A stretch of 57,321 nt of DNA from an uncultured Collinsella sp. (GCA_958348225.1 CATVYG010000013.1:1-57321); one strand, 5' to 3'; shown: positions 28,112-38,753, numbered from the stretch's first letter. Notes: generated by a model from the letters alone, not told the origin. Program-made: numbers and translations.

Positions 28112-28168
28112 GTCTCGATCTGTAACAGTTACGAGCTCAAACAACCTCTAAACGTTACAGATCGAGAC
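28112..28168. repeat. 57-bp palindrome, P57, copy 7
   Basis: GTCTCGATCTGTAACAG ... GTTACAGATCGAGAC, 57 bases. It ends nine bases from the stop codon of the AbiEi/DUF559 gene. Confidence 0.93.
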
Positions 28169-28176
28169 AAAACCTC

Positions 28177-29247
28177 TCAGCGCCCATACCACTGACGTCT
28201 CCACTCCTCAGCCAATTCAGCCTGCCGAGGAATACCCGCCAGCCTCATTTTCTCGACCAGCTTCCCCGGGTCTTTGAGTTCGTTAAACGTAAACCGAAGC
28301 ACCTTATGCCCGAGCATTGTCAGATGGGACTCCCGTTGACGTTCTGCCACGAATGGGTCGACCGACTCCCGGCCCTCGCCGTTCTGCAAGGTGTACTTCC
28401 CCTTTCCGTCGAGCTCGCCGATGACACACGTCCCGTTCTCGAGCCGCCAAAAATAGTCGACGCGAAACACCTGGCTCGGATCGAGCGGGTCGCGAAACTC
28501 CACCTGCAGCTCCGGAACCGGAAAACCGTACGCAATAAAGAACGCTCGGAACCGAGACTCGCCGCCGTTTTCGGACAGCCCGTCCGCATACGACGCAATC
28601 ACCTGTGCCCTGCGATACCCTCGCCTGCCCTCGCAATCGGCGCGGAGGCGCTCGCACAAATCCCCACGTGATACGCCTTTCGCCCGCAGTGCAGAATCGG
28701 CAATCGCCAACCCGTAGGAAAACGGCGCACGCAGCAGACAATCCTCCACCGTGCGCCAAAACGGCGTCACTCGCACGCCGTCGACGCGCTCAAGCGCACC
28801 CGCCATCTGTGGACGCAACAACCTGCACCCGCTGCTCAACGTCACCGAACAGCAAGTCTTAACAAGGAAACGCGGCCCGAGCAGATCATTCGGCACCTCC
28901 AGACCCCACAAAAGCGCCGCGTCATAGCCCCAAAACGCCCAATCGGGATGAAATTCCGCAAGCCCTCTGATAGTCCTCAGCGCTCGCTCTGCCGGCGTCA
29001 ATGCATCCCAATCATGCTTAAAACAGAACAGGTACGGCTCGGGCTCCGCGATATCGTCGGTTCCAACATGGCGTCGCAGCCACATGAGCTCGGTATTGTC
29101 ATGCGTTGCGAGCAGCGCACCTTGCTTGGCCGTCTCCGTGAGCCGCGCGAGCATCCTATTCCGCGCCAACGTATTGCGAGTCGCATGTTTGTGTTTGAGA
29201 ACGGTATTAGACACTTTCATCACCACCACGTCAGACAAATGGGCCAT
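28177..29247 (-). CDS. AbiEi-like protein with C-terminal DUF559 (Vsr-like) nuclease domain
   Basis: A ~356-residue protein. The N-terminal part has features of AbiEi-type antitoxin/DNA-binding proteins (ARLTETAKQGALLAT, then WAFWGYDAALLWGLEVP). The C-terminal ~110 residues match the DUF559/PD-(D/E)XK pattern: FRVDYFW (Asp), IGELDGKGKY (E-x-D-G-K), ERQRESHLTMLGHKVLRFTFNEL. The nuclease residues look intact. Such fusions are common in actinobacteria and their role is unknown. No AbiEii toxin follows. The start is uncertain: GGAGG lies 11 bases before this ATG and five before a GTG at 29253. Pairs of 57-bp palindromes flank the gene on both sides, and the upstream pair occupies its promoter region. 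Confidence 0.72.
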   Translation of the reverse strand: MAHLSDVVVMKVSNTVLKHKHATRNTLARNRMLARLTETAKQGALLATHDNTELMWLRRHVGTDDIAEPEPYLFCFKHDWDALTPAERALRTIRGLAEFHPDWAFWGYDAALLWGLEVPNDLLGPRFLVKTCCSVTLSSGCRLLRPQMAGALERVDGVRVTPFWRTVEDCLLRAPFSYGLAIADSALRAKGVSRGDLCERLRADCEGRRGYRRAQVIASYADGLSENGGESRFRAFFIAYGFPVPELQVEFRDPLDPSQVFRVDYFWRLENGTCVIGELDGKGKYTLQNGEGRESVDPFVAERQRESHLTMLGHKVLRFTFNELKDPGKLVEKMRLAGIPRQAELAEEWRRQWYGR

Positions 29248-29273
29248 CGTCACCGTTGCCTCCGCTGACAAAT

Positions 29274-29330
29274 GTTTTGATCTGTAACAGGAAGACAGTC
29301 TTTGAGCCTCTAGTTGTTACAGAACAAGAT
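29274..29330. repeat. 57-bp palindrome, P57, copy 8
   Basis: GTTTTGATCTGTAACAG ... GTTACAGAACAAGAT, 57 bases, a diverged copy beginning ~20 bases upstream of the AbiEi/DUF559 start. Confidence 0.88.
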
Positions 29331-29353
29331 CTTTCGGCAGCCGCCAACCTTCC

Positions 29354-29410
29354 GTCTCAATCTGTAACAGTTACGGGCCCAAACAGCCGCCAAACGTTAC
29401 AGATTGAGAC
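29354..29410. repeat. 57-bp palindrome, P57, copy 9
   Basis: GTCTCAATCTGTAACAG ... GTTACAGATTGAGAC, 57 bases, starting 80 bases after copy 8. The inner A of the left arm is matched by T in the right arm. Confidence 0.93.
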
Positions 29411-29437
29411 AAAGTCAGGGCAGCAGGGCGACACCAG

Positions 29438-30154
29438 TCACATCCCCTGCTCCCACTCCTGCTCGTAGATGTTGAGGGACTTTACGTAGCGCCCCTGGGC
29501 GCCCATGATGTCGCGGACCAGCCTCAGAAAGAAGCTGATACGCGAGGTGTCGAAGCCATCTTCCAGGTCTTCCGGATGGACGGCGCCAGGCCCGTCGATC
29601 GCCGTATCGCTCAGGCGCGCTATGTCGTAGAGGTAGAGCTGCCCCGCCGTCAGCCAGACATCGTCGACGCAGGCGAGGCGCACCGCAATCGCACCGTCGC
29701 TCCAATGCTCCTTTTGCACGATATGCGGGTCGTAGACATCAAAGCCATGATCGGTGTGCGTGTCCTTCAGCACGACCATGCCGGACGCAGGATCCTTGTC
29801 CAAAATGCCAAAGCGTGAGAAATACTGCGTGTCGCGTACCTGCTCGAGCCGCTTAAACGAGGCAGGCGAAAGTGATGCCGGCGGCTCGTCAACATACAGC
29901 TCGAGTAGCGTCTTACCATGGCGATAGGGGCGCTCGAAGAGCAGCCAATCGGTAAATGCCATGTTGTAGGCCATGATTTCGTTTTGAGAAGGTTCCTCGC
30001 AATAGCTGAGCCACGGATCGACGATAATCTCGAACTGTTCGCGCGCCGACTCCAGGAATTGAAACTTCCGCAGCATCCAAAAGTGAGCCATGTCGGCAAT
30101 ATCGTTGCCGACGGCTTCAGCCAGCTCTGCTCGGTCAAAAACTTGGTCAGTCAC
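29438..30154 (-). CDS. Conserved-looking protein of unknown function
   Basis: A 238-residue soluble, acidic, aromatic-rich protein with no signal peptide or membrane span. No family was recognised. The N-terminal half looks helical (MAHFWMLRKFQFLESAREQFEIIV) and the middle contains DTHTDHGFDVYDPHIVQ. The GTG start at 30154 has GAGGAGG five bases upstream. It is followed by a P57 pair and the AbiEi/DUF559 gene in the same direction. Codon use is like its neighbours. Function is unknown. Confidence 0.72.
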   Translation of the reverse strand: MTDQVFDRAELAEAVGNDIADMAHFWMLRKFQFLESAREQFEIIVDPWLSYCEEPSQNEIMAYNMAFTDWLLFERPYRHGKTLLELYVDEPPASLSPASFKRLEQVRDTQYFSRFGILDKDPASGMVVLKDTHTDHGFDVYDPHIVQKEHWSDGAIAVRLACVDDVWLTAGQLYLYDIARLSDTAIDGPGAVHPEDLEDGFDTSRISFFLRLVRDIMGAQGRYVKSLNIYEQEWEQGM

Positions 30155-30569
30155 GGCATCCTCCTCAAACTGATGGACCTCAATTTGAGCTTACGAGGAG
30201 GGTGGGCAGCCACGACCAGCGCGGGCAAAATAGGCCTCCGGCTGCAAACCAGATGCTGACCAAACACTTGACGAAAAGCTTGACCGAAAATGCGCACCGC
30301 AACAAAACCGCAGGTAAACATAGACGGCCAACCCGCCCTTTTGAGCCAAGCGCCCCCGGTCACCACAGAAACAGCAGAGCACCACAGCTCAAGAAGACGC
30401 CGAATGGACACTCGCGCGTCGGCAAACGAACAAATCGGTCGCAAACCCGCAAGGAGTGTCCCCGAATGCCGGCACATAAGGAACGTCCCCAGCTGCCGGC
30501 ACTTGGGGACGTTCCATTTGGGCCAGCCGTTGGGGACAGCCCTTGTCGATTCAGCTGTGGACAGCCGCC
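30155..30569. other. Gene-free stretch with GGGGAC-type hairpins
   Basis: About 415 bases with no supported gene. The right part contains a perfect hairpin, GGAACGTCCCCA (30480-30491) with TGGGGACGTTCC (30504-30515), whose loop GCTGCCGGCACT repeats a nearby word, and other GTCCCC/GGGGAC words. It may serve as the gltBD terminator and belongs to REP-like DNA. Confidence 0.6.
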
Positions 30570-32051
<1,482 letters not shown>

Positions 32052-32056
32052 GGCAC

Positions 32057-35000
32057 TTACGCCTCCTTCTTGGTTGAAGCAACAGAGCTGGCGGCGGGCA
32101 CAGCGCCAGCGACACCACCCGCCACATCAAAGCGAGCGACATCCGCGGCACTCGCGCGACCGGTCACAATGTCAAACGCCAGCTCCTCAGCCTGTGCATG
32201 CGTCTTGCCCACGGCCTCGGCCACAGCGACAATCGCCAGCACGCGCTCGTACTCGGTCGGAATGACCTTCACAAAGTGCTTACTCATCGTCTCAAAGCTG
32301 TAGAGCAGCTTAATGCCGCGCGGGCTCTGCGTCGCATCCACGTGCTCTTGGATGAGCGCACGAATCTGCGCCAGCTCGTCGGCCGTCGGGGCCTTGAGCT
32401 CCACGCTCTCGTGGTTCACGCGGGCGTCGAGCGTGCCGTATTGGTCAAAGACATAGGCCACGCCGCCCGTCATGCCGGCGGCAAAGTTCTGCCCGACCTC
32501 GCCCAGGATGAGCGCCAGACCGCCCGTCATGTACTCGCAGCCATGGTTGCCGCAGCCCTCGACCACCACGGTGGCACCAGAGTTGCGCACGGCAAAACGC
32601 TGGCCGGCAAGACCGTTAATGAAGCCGCGGCCGCTCGTGGCACCAAAGAACGCAACGTTGCCCACGATGATGTTCTCGTCGAACTTGTAGGTCGCATGCG
32701 GGTTGGGGCGCACCGATACCTCGCCGCCCGAAAGACCCTTGCCAAAGTAATCGTTGGCGTCGCCGCACACGTTGAGCGTAATGCCGCGCGGCAGAAAGGC
32801 GCCAAAGCTCTGACCGGCCGAACCATCGCAATCGATGGTGATGGAGCCGGCGGGCAGGCCCTCGGGATGCGCCTTGGTCACCGCGTTGCCCAGGATGGTG
32901 CCCACGCAGCGGTTGACGTTGGCGATATCGGCGCGGAAGCGAATCGGACGCAGGTGCGCACGGGCATCGGCCGTATAGGGCACAAACAACGTGGAGTCGA
33001 GCGTCTTGTCGAGCTCGCTGTCGGCAGCCATCTGCGGCAGGAAGTGACGGCCGTCGGCACCCGGGATATGGGCACCGAACTCGCAGGTCGCGCTCGCCAG
33101 CACGGGCGACAGATCGAGCAGGTTGGCCTTGCGGTTGCCCGGGACCTCAATCTGGCGCAAGCACTCGGGATGGCCGACCATCTCGTCGACGGTGCGGAAG
33201 CCCAGGCTCGCCATGACCTCACGCAGCTGCTCGGCAACAAAGAGCATAAAGTGCTCAACGTGCTCGGGCTTGCCGCGGAAGCCGCGACGCAAGCGACAGT
33301 TTTGCGTGGCAATGCCGGCCGGGCAGGTATCCTGCTGGCAGTCGCGCTGCATGAGGCAGCCCATGGAGATGAGCGGCATGGTCGCAAAGCCAAACTCCTC
33401 GGCACCCAGCAGGCAGGCGACGGCGACATCGGTACCGTCCATGAGCTTGCCGTCGGCCTCGAGCACCACGCGAGAGCGCAGGCCGTTTTGCAGCAATGTC
33501 TGCTGGGCCTCGGCAAGGCCAAGCTCCAGCGGCAGACCCGCGTGCCAGATAGAGTCGCGCGCAGCGGCACCCGAGCCGCCATTGTGGCCGCTGATCAAGA
33601 TCTTGTCGGCGGCACCCTTGGCCACACCGGTGGCGATGGTGCCGACGCCGGCCTCGCTGACCAGCTTGACCGACACGCGTGCGCCAGGGTTGGCGTTCTT
33701 AAGATCGAAGATAAGCTCCGCCAGGTCCTCGATGGAGTAGATGTCGTGGTGCGGCGGAGGCGAGATCAGGCCGATGCCGGGCGTGGACTGACGGACCTCG
33801 GCGATCCAGGGGTAGACCTTCTTGCCGGGCAGGTGGCCGCCCTCGCCGGGCTTGGCGCCCTGAGCCATCTTGATCTGAATCTCGAAGGCGCTGCACAGGT
33901 AGCGGCTCGTCACGCCAAAGCGCGCGCTTGCCACCTGCTTGATGGCGGAATTCTTGGAGTCACCGTTAGCCAGCGGGGTCTCGCGACGCGGGTCCTCGCC
34001 GCCCTCGCCCGAGTTGGAACGACCATGCAGGCGGTTCATGGCGATGGCCATGCACTCGTGTGCTTCCTTGCTGATGGAGCCGTACGACATGGCGCCGGTG
34101 TTAAAGCGGCGGACGATGTTGAGCGCGGGCTCCACCTCGTCGAGTGCCACCGGGGTGCGACCGTTGGCATTAAAGTCCAGCAGGTCACGCAGGCGCACGG
34201 CACGGCCGGTGCGGTGCAGGCGGGCGCTGTACTCCTTAAAGGTGTCGTAGCTGTCCTCACGGCAGGCGGTCTGCAGCAGGTAGACGGTCTGCGGGTCGAT
34301 AAGGTGATCCTCGCCGCCGAGCGGGCGCCACTTGGTCAGACCCAACGTGGACAGTTGATCGGGAGCCGGGCTCTTAAGGATAGCGAGCGCGGCGTCGTAG
34401 CGCTCGTTTTGCTCGCGCTCGACGTCCTCGACACCCATACCGCCCACACGGCTCACCGTGCCGGCGAAGTACGCGTTGACGAACTCCGGCATAAAGCCCA
34501 CGGCCTCGAAGATCTGCGCCGAATGGTAGCTCTGCACCGTGGAGATGCCCATCTTGGACATGATGGAGACGATGCCCGCCGTCGCGGCCTTGTTGTAGTT
34601 GGCGATGCCCTGCTCGGCCGTCACGCCCAGATCGCCGCGTGCCGCCAGATCACGGATGCACGCATGCGCGTTGTACGGATAGACGCCGCTCGCGGAGTAG
34701 CCCACCAGCGCCGCAAAGTCGTGCGGGGACACGGCGTCACCACACTCCACCACGATGTCGGCAAAGGTACGCACGCCGGCGCGGATCAGGTGGTTGTGCA
34801 CGCAGCCCACGGCGAGCAGCGACGGCACGGGCACCTCGCCCGCCCCGGCGCGATCGCTCAGCACCACGATGTTCACGCCGTCGCGGACCGCAGTCTCGAC
34901 GTCCTCGGCAAGCTGCTTGAGCGCAGCCTGCAGCGCGCCCTCGCCGGCATCGCGACGGTAGACGGCACGGAAGCGACGGGTCTTAAAGCCCACACGGTCG

Positions 35001-36751
35001 ATGGCGCAGATACGCTCGAACTCCTCCTCGTTGAGCAACGGGCGCTCCAGGCGCACCAGCTGGCAGGCCGTGCGGGAGTCCTCGAGCAGGTTGCCGTGGT
35101 TGCCCAGATAGAGCGTGGTCGAAGTCACCATGTGCTCGCGCAGGGCATCGATGGGCGGGTTCGTGACCTGAGCGAACAGCTGATAGAAGTAATCGAAGAA
35201 CGAACGCGTCTTCTTGGACAGGCAGGCCAGCGGCGCATCGATGCCCATCGAGGCGAGCGGCGCCTTGCCCTGCTGGGCCATGGGACGCAAGACCTCGTCA
35301 ACATCATCCCAGTGATACCCGAGCTTAGCCATGCGCACGGCGGCGGGCACCTCGGCGTCCTCGGCGGGCGTTGCCGCAACAGGCTCATCGAGCGCGGCAA
35401 CGGTCAGCGTCTCCTCGGCAATCCAATCACGGTAGGGCTTTTCCTTGGCGTAACGGGCGCGAAGCTCGTCGTTGTAGATGACGCGGCCGCGGGCAAAGTC
35501 GACCTCGAGCATCTGACCCGGTCCCAGGCAGCCGCTCGTCAGGATGTTCTCGGGGCTCACCTCGATGGTGCCCACCTCGCTTGCCAGCATAAAGCGACCG
35601 TCGCGCGTCACATAGTAGCGGGCGGGACGCAGGCCGTTGCGGTCGAGAGCAGCACCCAGGGTACGGCCGTCGGTAAAGGCGATGGCCGCCGGGCCATCCC
35701 ACGGCTCCATGAGCATGGACTGGTAGGCGTCGTAGGCGCGGCGCTCCTCGCTCAGGCTGTCGTTGTGGTCCCACGGCTCGGGCAGCAGCATGGATACAGC
35801 GCGCGTGAGCGGGCGACCGTTCATAACCAGGAACTCGAGCACGTTGTCCAGAATCGCGGAGTCGGAACCCTCACGGTTGATGATGGGCATCACGTGCTCA
35901 AGATCGTGCTGCAGCACGGGGCTGTACAGGTTGGGTTCGCGGGCGCGAATCCAGTTGACGTTGCCCTTGAGGGTGTTGATCTCGCCGTTGTGGATGATAA
36001 AGCGGTTGGGGTGCGCGCGCTCCCAGCTGGGCGTGGTGTTGGTGGAGTAGCGCGAGTGGACGAGCGCCACGGCCGTTTTGACGGCGGCGTCGTTGAGGTC
36101 GATGAAGAAGCGGCGCATCTGCGTGGCGACGAGCATGCCCTTGTACACAATGGTGCGCGAGCTCATGGAGCACACGTAGAAGATCTTGTCGCGCAGGGCA
36201 AACTCGGCGTCGGCCTTCTTTTCGATGGTGCGGCGGCACACGTATAGGCGGCGCTCGAAGGCATCGCCGGCGGGCGTGTCGTCCGGACGGCCCAGGAAGG
36301 CCTGCAGGATAGTGGGCATGCAGGCGCGAGCCGTCTCGCCCAGGTCGTGCGGGTCGACGGGCACCTCGCGCCAAAAGAGCAGCGGCACGCCGGCCTCGGC
36401 GCAGCCCTCCTCAAACACGCGGCGGGCATCCTCTACGCCCTTGTCGTCCTGCGGGAAGAACAGCATGGCCACGCCATAGTCGCCCTCTGCCGGCAGAATC
36501 TGGCCGCACTTTTGAGCCTCTTTACGGAAAAAGTGATGCGGAACCTGGAACAGGATGCCGGCGCCGTCGCCGGTGTTCTTCTCGAGTCCCGTGCCGCCGC
36601 GGTGCTCCAAGTTGACCAGAATGGACAGCGCATCGTCCAGAATCTGGTGATGGCGCTCACCGTTGATATCGGCAAGCGCGCCGATGCCACATGCATCGTG
36701 GTCGAATTCGGGGCGATAAAGGCCCTGCTGCTGAGCGGAATCTGCCTGCAT
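32057..36751 (-). CDS. gltB: Glutamate synthase large (alpha) subunit
   Basis: A 1,564-residue GltB. The class II glutamine amidotransferase nucleophile is Cys21 (HDACGIGALADI), exposed after removal of a 20-residue propeptide. The FMN/2-oxoglutarate domain is central (SGEGGEDPRR, PGEGGHLPGKKV, SGHNGGSGAAARDS). The [3Fe-4S] motif is CLMQRDCQQDTC, followed by the C-terminal GXGXG beta-helix. The length is slightly above the usual ~1,500. The ATG at 36751 has GGGGAGG upstream. It is first in a gltB-gltD operon for ammonia assimilation. A long open frame on the opposite strand is only a codon-bias artefact. Confidence 0.95.
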   Translation of the reverse strand: MQADSAQQQGLYRPEFDHDACGIGALADINGERHHQILDDALSILVNLEHRGGTGLEKNTGDGAGILFQVPHHFFRKEAQKCGQILPAEGDYGVAMLFFPQDDKGVEDARRVFEEGCAEAGVPLLFWREVPVDPHDLGETARACMPTILQAFLGRPDDTPAGDAFERRLYVCRRTIEKKADAEFALRDKIFYVCSMSSRTIVYKGMLVATQMRRFFIDLNDAAVKTAVALVHSRYSTNTTPSWERAHPNRFIIHNGEINTLKGNVNWIRAREPNLYSPVLQHDLEHVMPIINREGSDSAILDNVLEFLVMNGRPLTRAVSMLLPEPWDHNDSLSEERRAYDAYQSMLMEPWDGPAAIAFTDGRTLGAALDRNGLRPARYYVTRDGRFMLASEVGTIEVSPENILTSGCLGPGQMLEVDFARGRVIYNDELRARYAKEKPYRDWIAEETLTVAALDEPVAATPAEDAEVPAAVRMAKLGYHWDDVDEVLRPMAQQGKAPLASMGIDAPLACLSKKTRSFFDYFYQLFAQVTNPPIDALREHMVTSTTLYLGNHGNLLEDSRTACQLVRLERPLLNEEEFERICAIDRVGFKTRRFRAVYRRDAGEGALQAALKQLAEDVETAVRDGVNIVVLSDRAGAGEVPVPSLLAVGCVHNHLIRAGVRTFADIVVECGDAVSPHDFAALVGYSASGVYPYNAHACIRDLAARGDLGVTAEQGIANYNKAATAGIVSIMSKMGISTVQSYHSAQIFEAVGFMPEFVNAYFAGTVSRVGGMGVEDVEREQNERYDAALAILKSPAPDQLSTLGLTKWRPLGGEDHLIDPQTVYLLQTACREDSYDTFKEYSARLHRTGRAVRLRDLLDFNANGRTPVALDEVEPALNIVRRFNTGAMSYGSISKEAHECMAIAMNRLHGRSNSGEGGEDPRRETPLANGDSKNSAIKQVASARFGVTSRYLCSAFEIQIKMAQGAKPGEGGHLPGKKVYPWIAEVRQSTPGIGLISPPPHHDIYSIEDLAELIFDLKNANPGARVSVKLVSEAGVGTIATGVAKGAADKILISGHNGGSGAAARDSIWHAGLPLELGLAEAQQTLLQNGLRSRVVLEADGKLMDGTDVAVACLLGAEEFGFATMPLISMGCLMQRDCQQDTCPAGIATQNCRLRRGFRGKPEHVEHFMLFVAEQLREVMASLGFRTVDEMVGHPECLRQIEVPGNRKANLLDLSPVLASATCEFGAHIPGADGRHFLPQMAADSELDKTLDSTLFVPYTADARAHLRPIRFRADIANVNRCVGTILGNAVTKAHPEGLPAGSITIDCDGSAGQSFGAFLPRGITLNVCGDANDYFGKGLSGGEVSVRPNPHATYKFDENIIVGNVAFFGATSGRGFINGLAGQRFAVRNSGATVVVEGCGNHGCEYMTGGLALILGEVGQNFAAGMTGGVAYVFDQYGTLDARVNHESVELKAPTADELAQIRALIQEHVDATQSPRGIKLLYSFETMSKHFVKVIPTEYERVLAIVAVAEAVGKTHAQAEELAFDIVTGRASAADVARFDVAGGVAGAVPAASSVASTKKEA

Positions 36752-36933
36752 CGCGATCCTCCCCTAGGTGTTAGACAGTCAGTTGATTAGGCATACTAGG
36801 TGCATCGCCGGCCCGTTGTGTTTCCCGCCCGTTTCGAAACAATCGCGTAACGCACGCCCTACGAGTGGACACCGCCGACCTCAAGGACGGCAACAAGGGC
36901 CCAAGTTCGACCTGTAAACTCACCGCTTCAAAC

Positions 36934-36990
36934 ATCTCAATCTGTAACAGTAAGACCCAATTTCCATCCCTAGTTGTTACAGATCAAGAC
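36934..36990. repeat. 57-bp palindrome, P57, copy 10 (single)
   Basis: ATCTCAATCTGTAACAG ... GTTACAGATCAAGAC, 57 bases. Its arms are the same as those of copy 1 although the loops differ. Confidence 0.92.
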
Positions 36991-37053
36991 ATTTCGGCAA
37001 TCCCCTTTCACCAGCCTATCCAAATACAACAATTTTGTTAGTCTTGGTTAACT

Positions 37054-37066
37054 TTTTAGCCTAAAA
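37054..37066. promoter_or_regulatory. Dyad upstream of the Nramp gene
   Basis: TTTTAGCCTAAAA is a perfect 6+1+6 inverted repeat 47 bases before the start codon, in an AT-rich stretch. The words TTAG/CTAA resemble DtxR/MntR-family boxes, which would fit manganese or iron control. No regulator gene is visible. Confidence 0.4.
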
Positions 37067-37112
37067 CAGGTATCCTTTGCGGCGTCAAACAAACGGCACG
37101 CAGGAGCGCACC

Positions 37113-38369
37113 ATGCTCAACCATCTCAAACAACACTTTGGCTCGCACCGCACCGGAGGCCACGGAGGTCTGGATATCGCCCGGCACATCGGCCCCGGGC
37201 TGCTCGTGACCGTCGGCTTTATCGACCCGGGCAATTGGGCCTCCAATATGGCCGCAGGCTCGCAGTTTGGCTACGCGCTGCTGTGGGTGGTCACGCTGTC
37301 CACGATTATGCTCATCGTGTTGCAGCACAACGCGGCACACCTGGGTATCGCCACGGGCGCCTGTCTTGCCGAGGCCACGACACGTTACCTCCCCCGCTTC
37401 GTTGGACGCACGGTGCTCGCCAGTGCCTATCTTGCGACCATCGCCACCGCCATGGCCGAAGTCCTGGGTGGCGCGATTGCCCTTCAAATGCTCTTTGGGC
37501 TGCCCGTACGTGCGGGCTGCGTCATCGTGGCGGCAGTATCGATGGCGATGCTCATGACGAGTTCCTACAAGCGTGCCGAACGCTGGATCATCGCCTTCGT
37601 AGGCGTGGTAGGACTCTCGTTTTTGGCCGAGCTTGCACTAGTCAAGGTCGACTGGCCGCAAGCCGCCGCAAGCTGGATCACGCCCAGTATGCCCACTGGC
37701 TCTGCCGCGATTATCGTGAGTGTCCTGGGTGCGGTCGTTATGCCCCACAACCTCTTTCTACACTCCGAGGTCATCCAATCCATGCACTTCGAAGGCCAAG
37801 GCGAGCAGGTTATCGAAGAGCGTCTGCGCTATGAGCTCTTCGACACGCTCTTTTCGATGGGCGTGGGCTGGGCAATCAACTCGGCCATGGTCATCCTGGC
37901 CGCAACGACCTTCTTTGCGCACGGCATTGTCGTAGACGACCTCGCCGTCGCAGCGGACACGCTCTCCCCCATTCTGGGCCCAGCAAGCTCGACCATCTTT
38001 GCGGTGGCGCTGCTGTTTGCGGGCCTCTCGAGTAGTGTGACGGCAGGCATGGCGGCAGGCACCATCACCGCAGGCATGTTCGACGAGGAATACGACGTCC
38101 ACGACCGACATTCCTCGATCGGGGTGGTGGCCTGTTTCGCCGGCGCAGTGGCGGCGTGCCTGGTCGTCCCAAATCCTTTTGAGGGTCTCATTTGGAGTCA
38201 GGCGCTGCTGTCGCTTCAGTTGCCGATTACGGTCTTTGTGCTCATACGACTCACCAGTTCGCCCCGCGTCATGGGCAAATACGCCAACTCGCGCCCGCTC
38301 AACGCGTTGCTCGTAGGAATCGGCGTCATCGTAACGGTTCTCGACATCGTGCTGCTAACGGGGATGTAA
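37113..38369 (+). CDS. mntH: Nramp-family divalent metal (Mn2+/Fe2+) importer
   Basis: A 418-residue protein with about 11 membrane spans. The first metal-binding helix has DPGNWASN, and the sixth helix has MPHNLFLHS, with the metal-coordinating Asp, Asn and Met-Pro-His residues of Nramp proteins. It imports Mn2+ or Fe2+ with protons. The ATG at 37113 has CAGGAG six bases upstream. A small dyad in the promoter suggests metal regulation. It stands alone. Confidence 0.9.
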   Translation: MLNHLKQHFGSHRTGGHGGLDIARHIGPGLLVTVGFIDPGNWASNMAAGSQFGYALLWVVTLSTIMLIVLQHNAAHLGIATGACLAEATTRYLPRFVGRTVLASAYLATIATAMAEVLGGAIALQMLFGLPVRAGCVIVAAVSMAMLMTSSYKRAERWIIAFVGVVGLSFLAELALVKVDWPQAAASWITPSMPTGSAAIIVSVLGAVVMPHNLFLHSEVIQSMHFEGQGEQVIEERLRYELFDTLFSMGVGWAINSAMVILAATTFFAHGIVVDDLAVAADTLSPILGPASSTIFAVALLFAGLSSSVTAGMAAGTITAGMFDEEYDVHDRHSSIGVVACFAGAVAACLVVPNPFEGLIWSQALLSLQLPITVFVLIRLTSSPRVMGKYANSRPLNALLVGIGVIVTVLDIVLLTGM

Positions 38370-38398
38370 TTGGGATGGCGTGACTGTCCAGATATAAC

Positions 38399-38440
38399 GT
38401 CTCAATCTGTAACACGTAAGGCCGTTTTAAACCGTCAGAT
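38399..38440. repeat. Eroded P57 copy 11
   Basis: The left arm GTCTCAATCTGTAACAC is intact, but the right arm has been lost or replaced by the adjoining terminator hairpin. It lies between the convergent mntH and rubredoxin genes. Confidence 0.7.
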
Positions 38441-38445
38441 AAATC

Positions 38446-38485
38446 AAAAGGGCCCCGGCCGAGAATTCGACCGGGGCCCTTGGAC
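38446..38485 (-). terminator. Terminator of the rubredoxin gene
   Basis: GGGCCCCGG and CCGGGGCCC form a strong GC stem; the minus strand continues into TTTTGATTT. It lies ~40 bases past the rubredoxin stop. Confidence 0.85.
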
Positions 38486-38521
38486 AGAGCTCTGTATGGC
38501 TAATCGCCGTGTGTCTACGAG

Positions 38522-38665
38522 TTACTCCTCGACGAGCTCAAACTCATCGGGGCCGACGCCGCAGACCGGGCATACGTAATCCTCGGGCAGCTCGGGCGTG
38601 TCGACCTCAACCTCGTAACCGCAAACGGTGCACACGAACTTATACGTCTTCTTTTCCTCAGCCAT
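38522..38665 (-). CDS. Rubredoxin
   Basis: A 47-residue protein, MAEEKKTYKFVCTVCGYEVE... with the two iron knuckles CTVCG and CPVCG and the family-typical PEDYVCPVCGVGPDEFE. The single Fe(Cys)4 centre carries one electron, in anaerobes often to oxygen- or peroxide-reducing enzymes. The ATG at 38665 has GAGGAG six bases upstream. It follows a flavin reductase-domain gene with an 88-base gap holding its own AT-rich promoter. The nearby flavin reductase domain suggests the two together act like the split halves of a high-molecular-weight rubredoxin. Confidence 0.92.
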   Translation of the reverse strand: MAEEKKTYKFVCTVCGYEVEVDTPELPEDYVCPVCGVGPDEFELVEE

Positions 38666-38708
38666 GATGTTCTCCTCTCGAACGTGACTGCTGGTGTACT
38701 TGCTTATT

Positions 38709-38736
38709 AGTATATATTCTCAATAATATAATGCAA
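38709..38736 (-). promoter_or_regulatory. Promoter of the rubredoxin gene with Fur/PerR-like dyad
   Basis: On the minus strand TTGCAT (-35, 38731-38736) and TATACT (-10, 38709-38714) are 16 bases apart. The spacer contains ATATTATTGAGAATAT, an AT-rich inverted repeat resembling PerR/Fur-family boxes. Regulation by such a protein is a guess. Confidence 0.5.
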
Positions 38737-38753
38737 GTATTTTTAGAACATTT

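Larger units (their letters stand above)
36752..37112. other. Divergent gltB/mntH intergenic region
   Basis: 361 bases without a gene. It holds one 57-bp palindrome (36934-36990) and an AT-rich promoter-like stretch (37020-37075) with a perfect small dyad upstream of the metal transporter. Confidence 0.65.

Noticed and set aside
18723..29410. Interpreting the P57 copies as a CRISPR array
   Set aside because: Units are dispersed in pairs between genes, loops are not spacer-like, and no cas gene is present.
32198..36247. A 1,349-codon open frame on the plus strand
   Set aside because: It lies wholly opposite gltB, whose active-site and cluster motifs are intact; composition is typical of an antisense mirror frame.
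36990..37112. Manganese riboswitch (yybP-ykoY type) upstream of the Nramp gene
   Set aside because: The leader is too short and no conserved riboswitch core was seen; only a small dyad is present.
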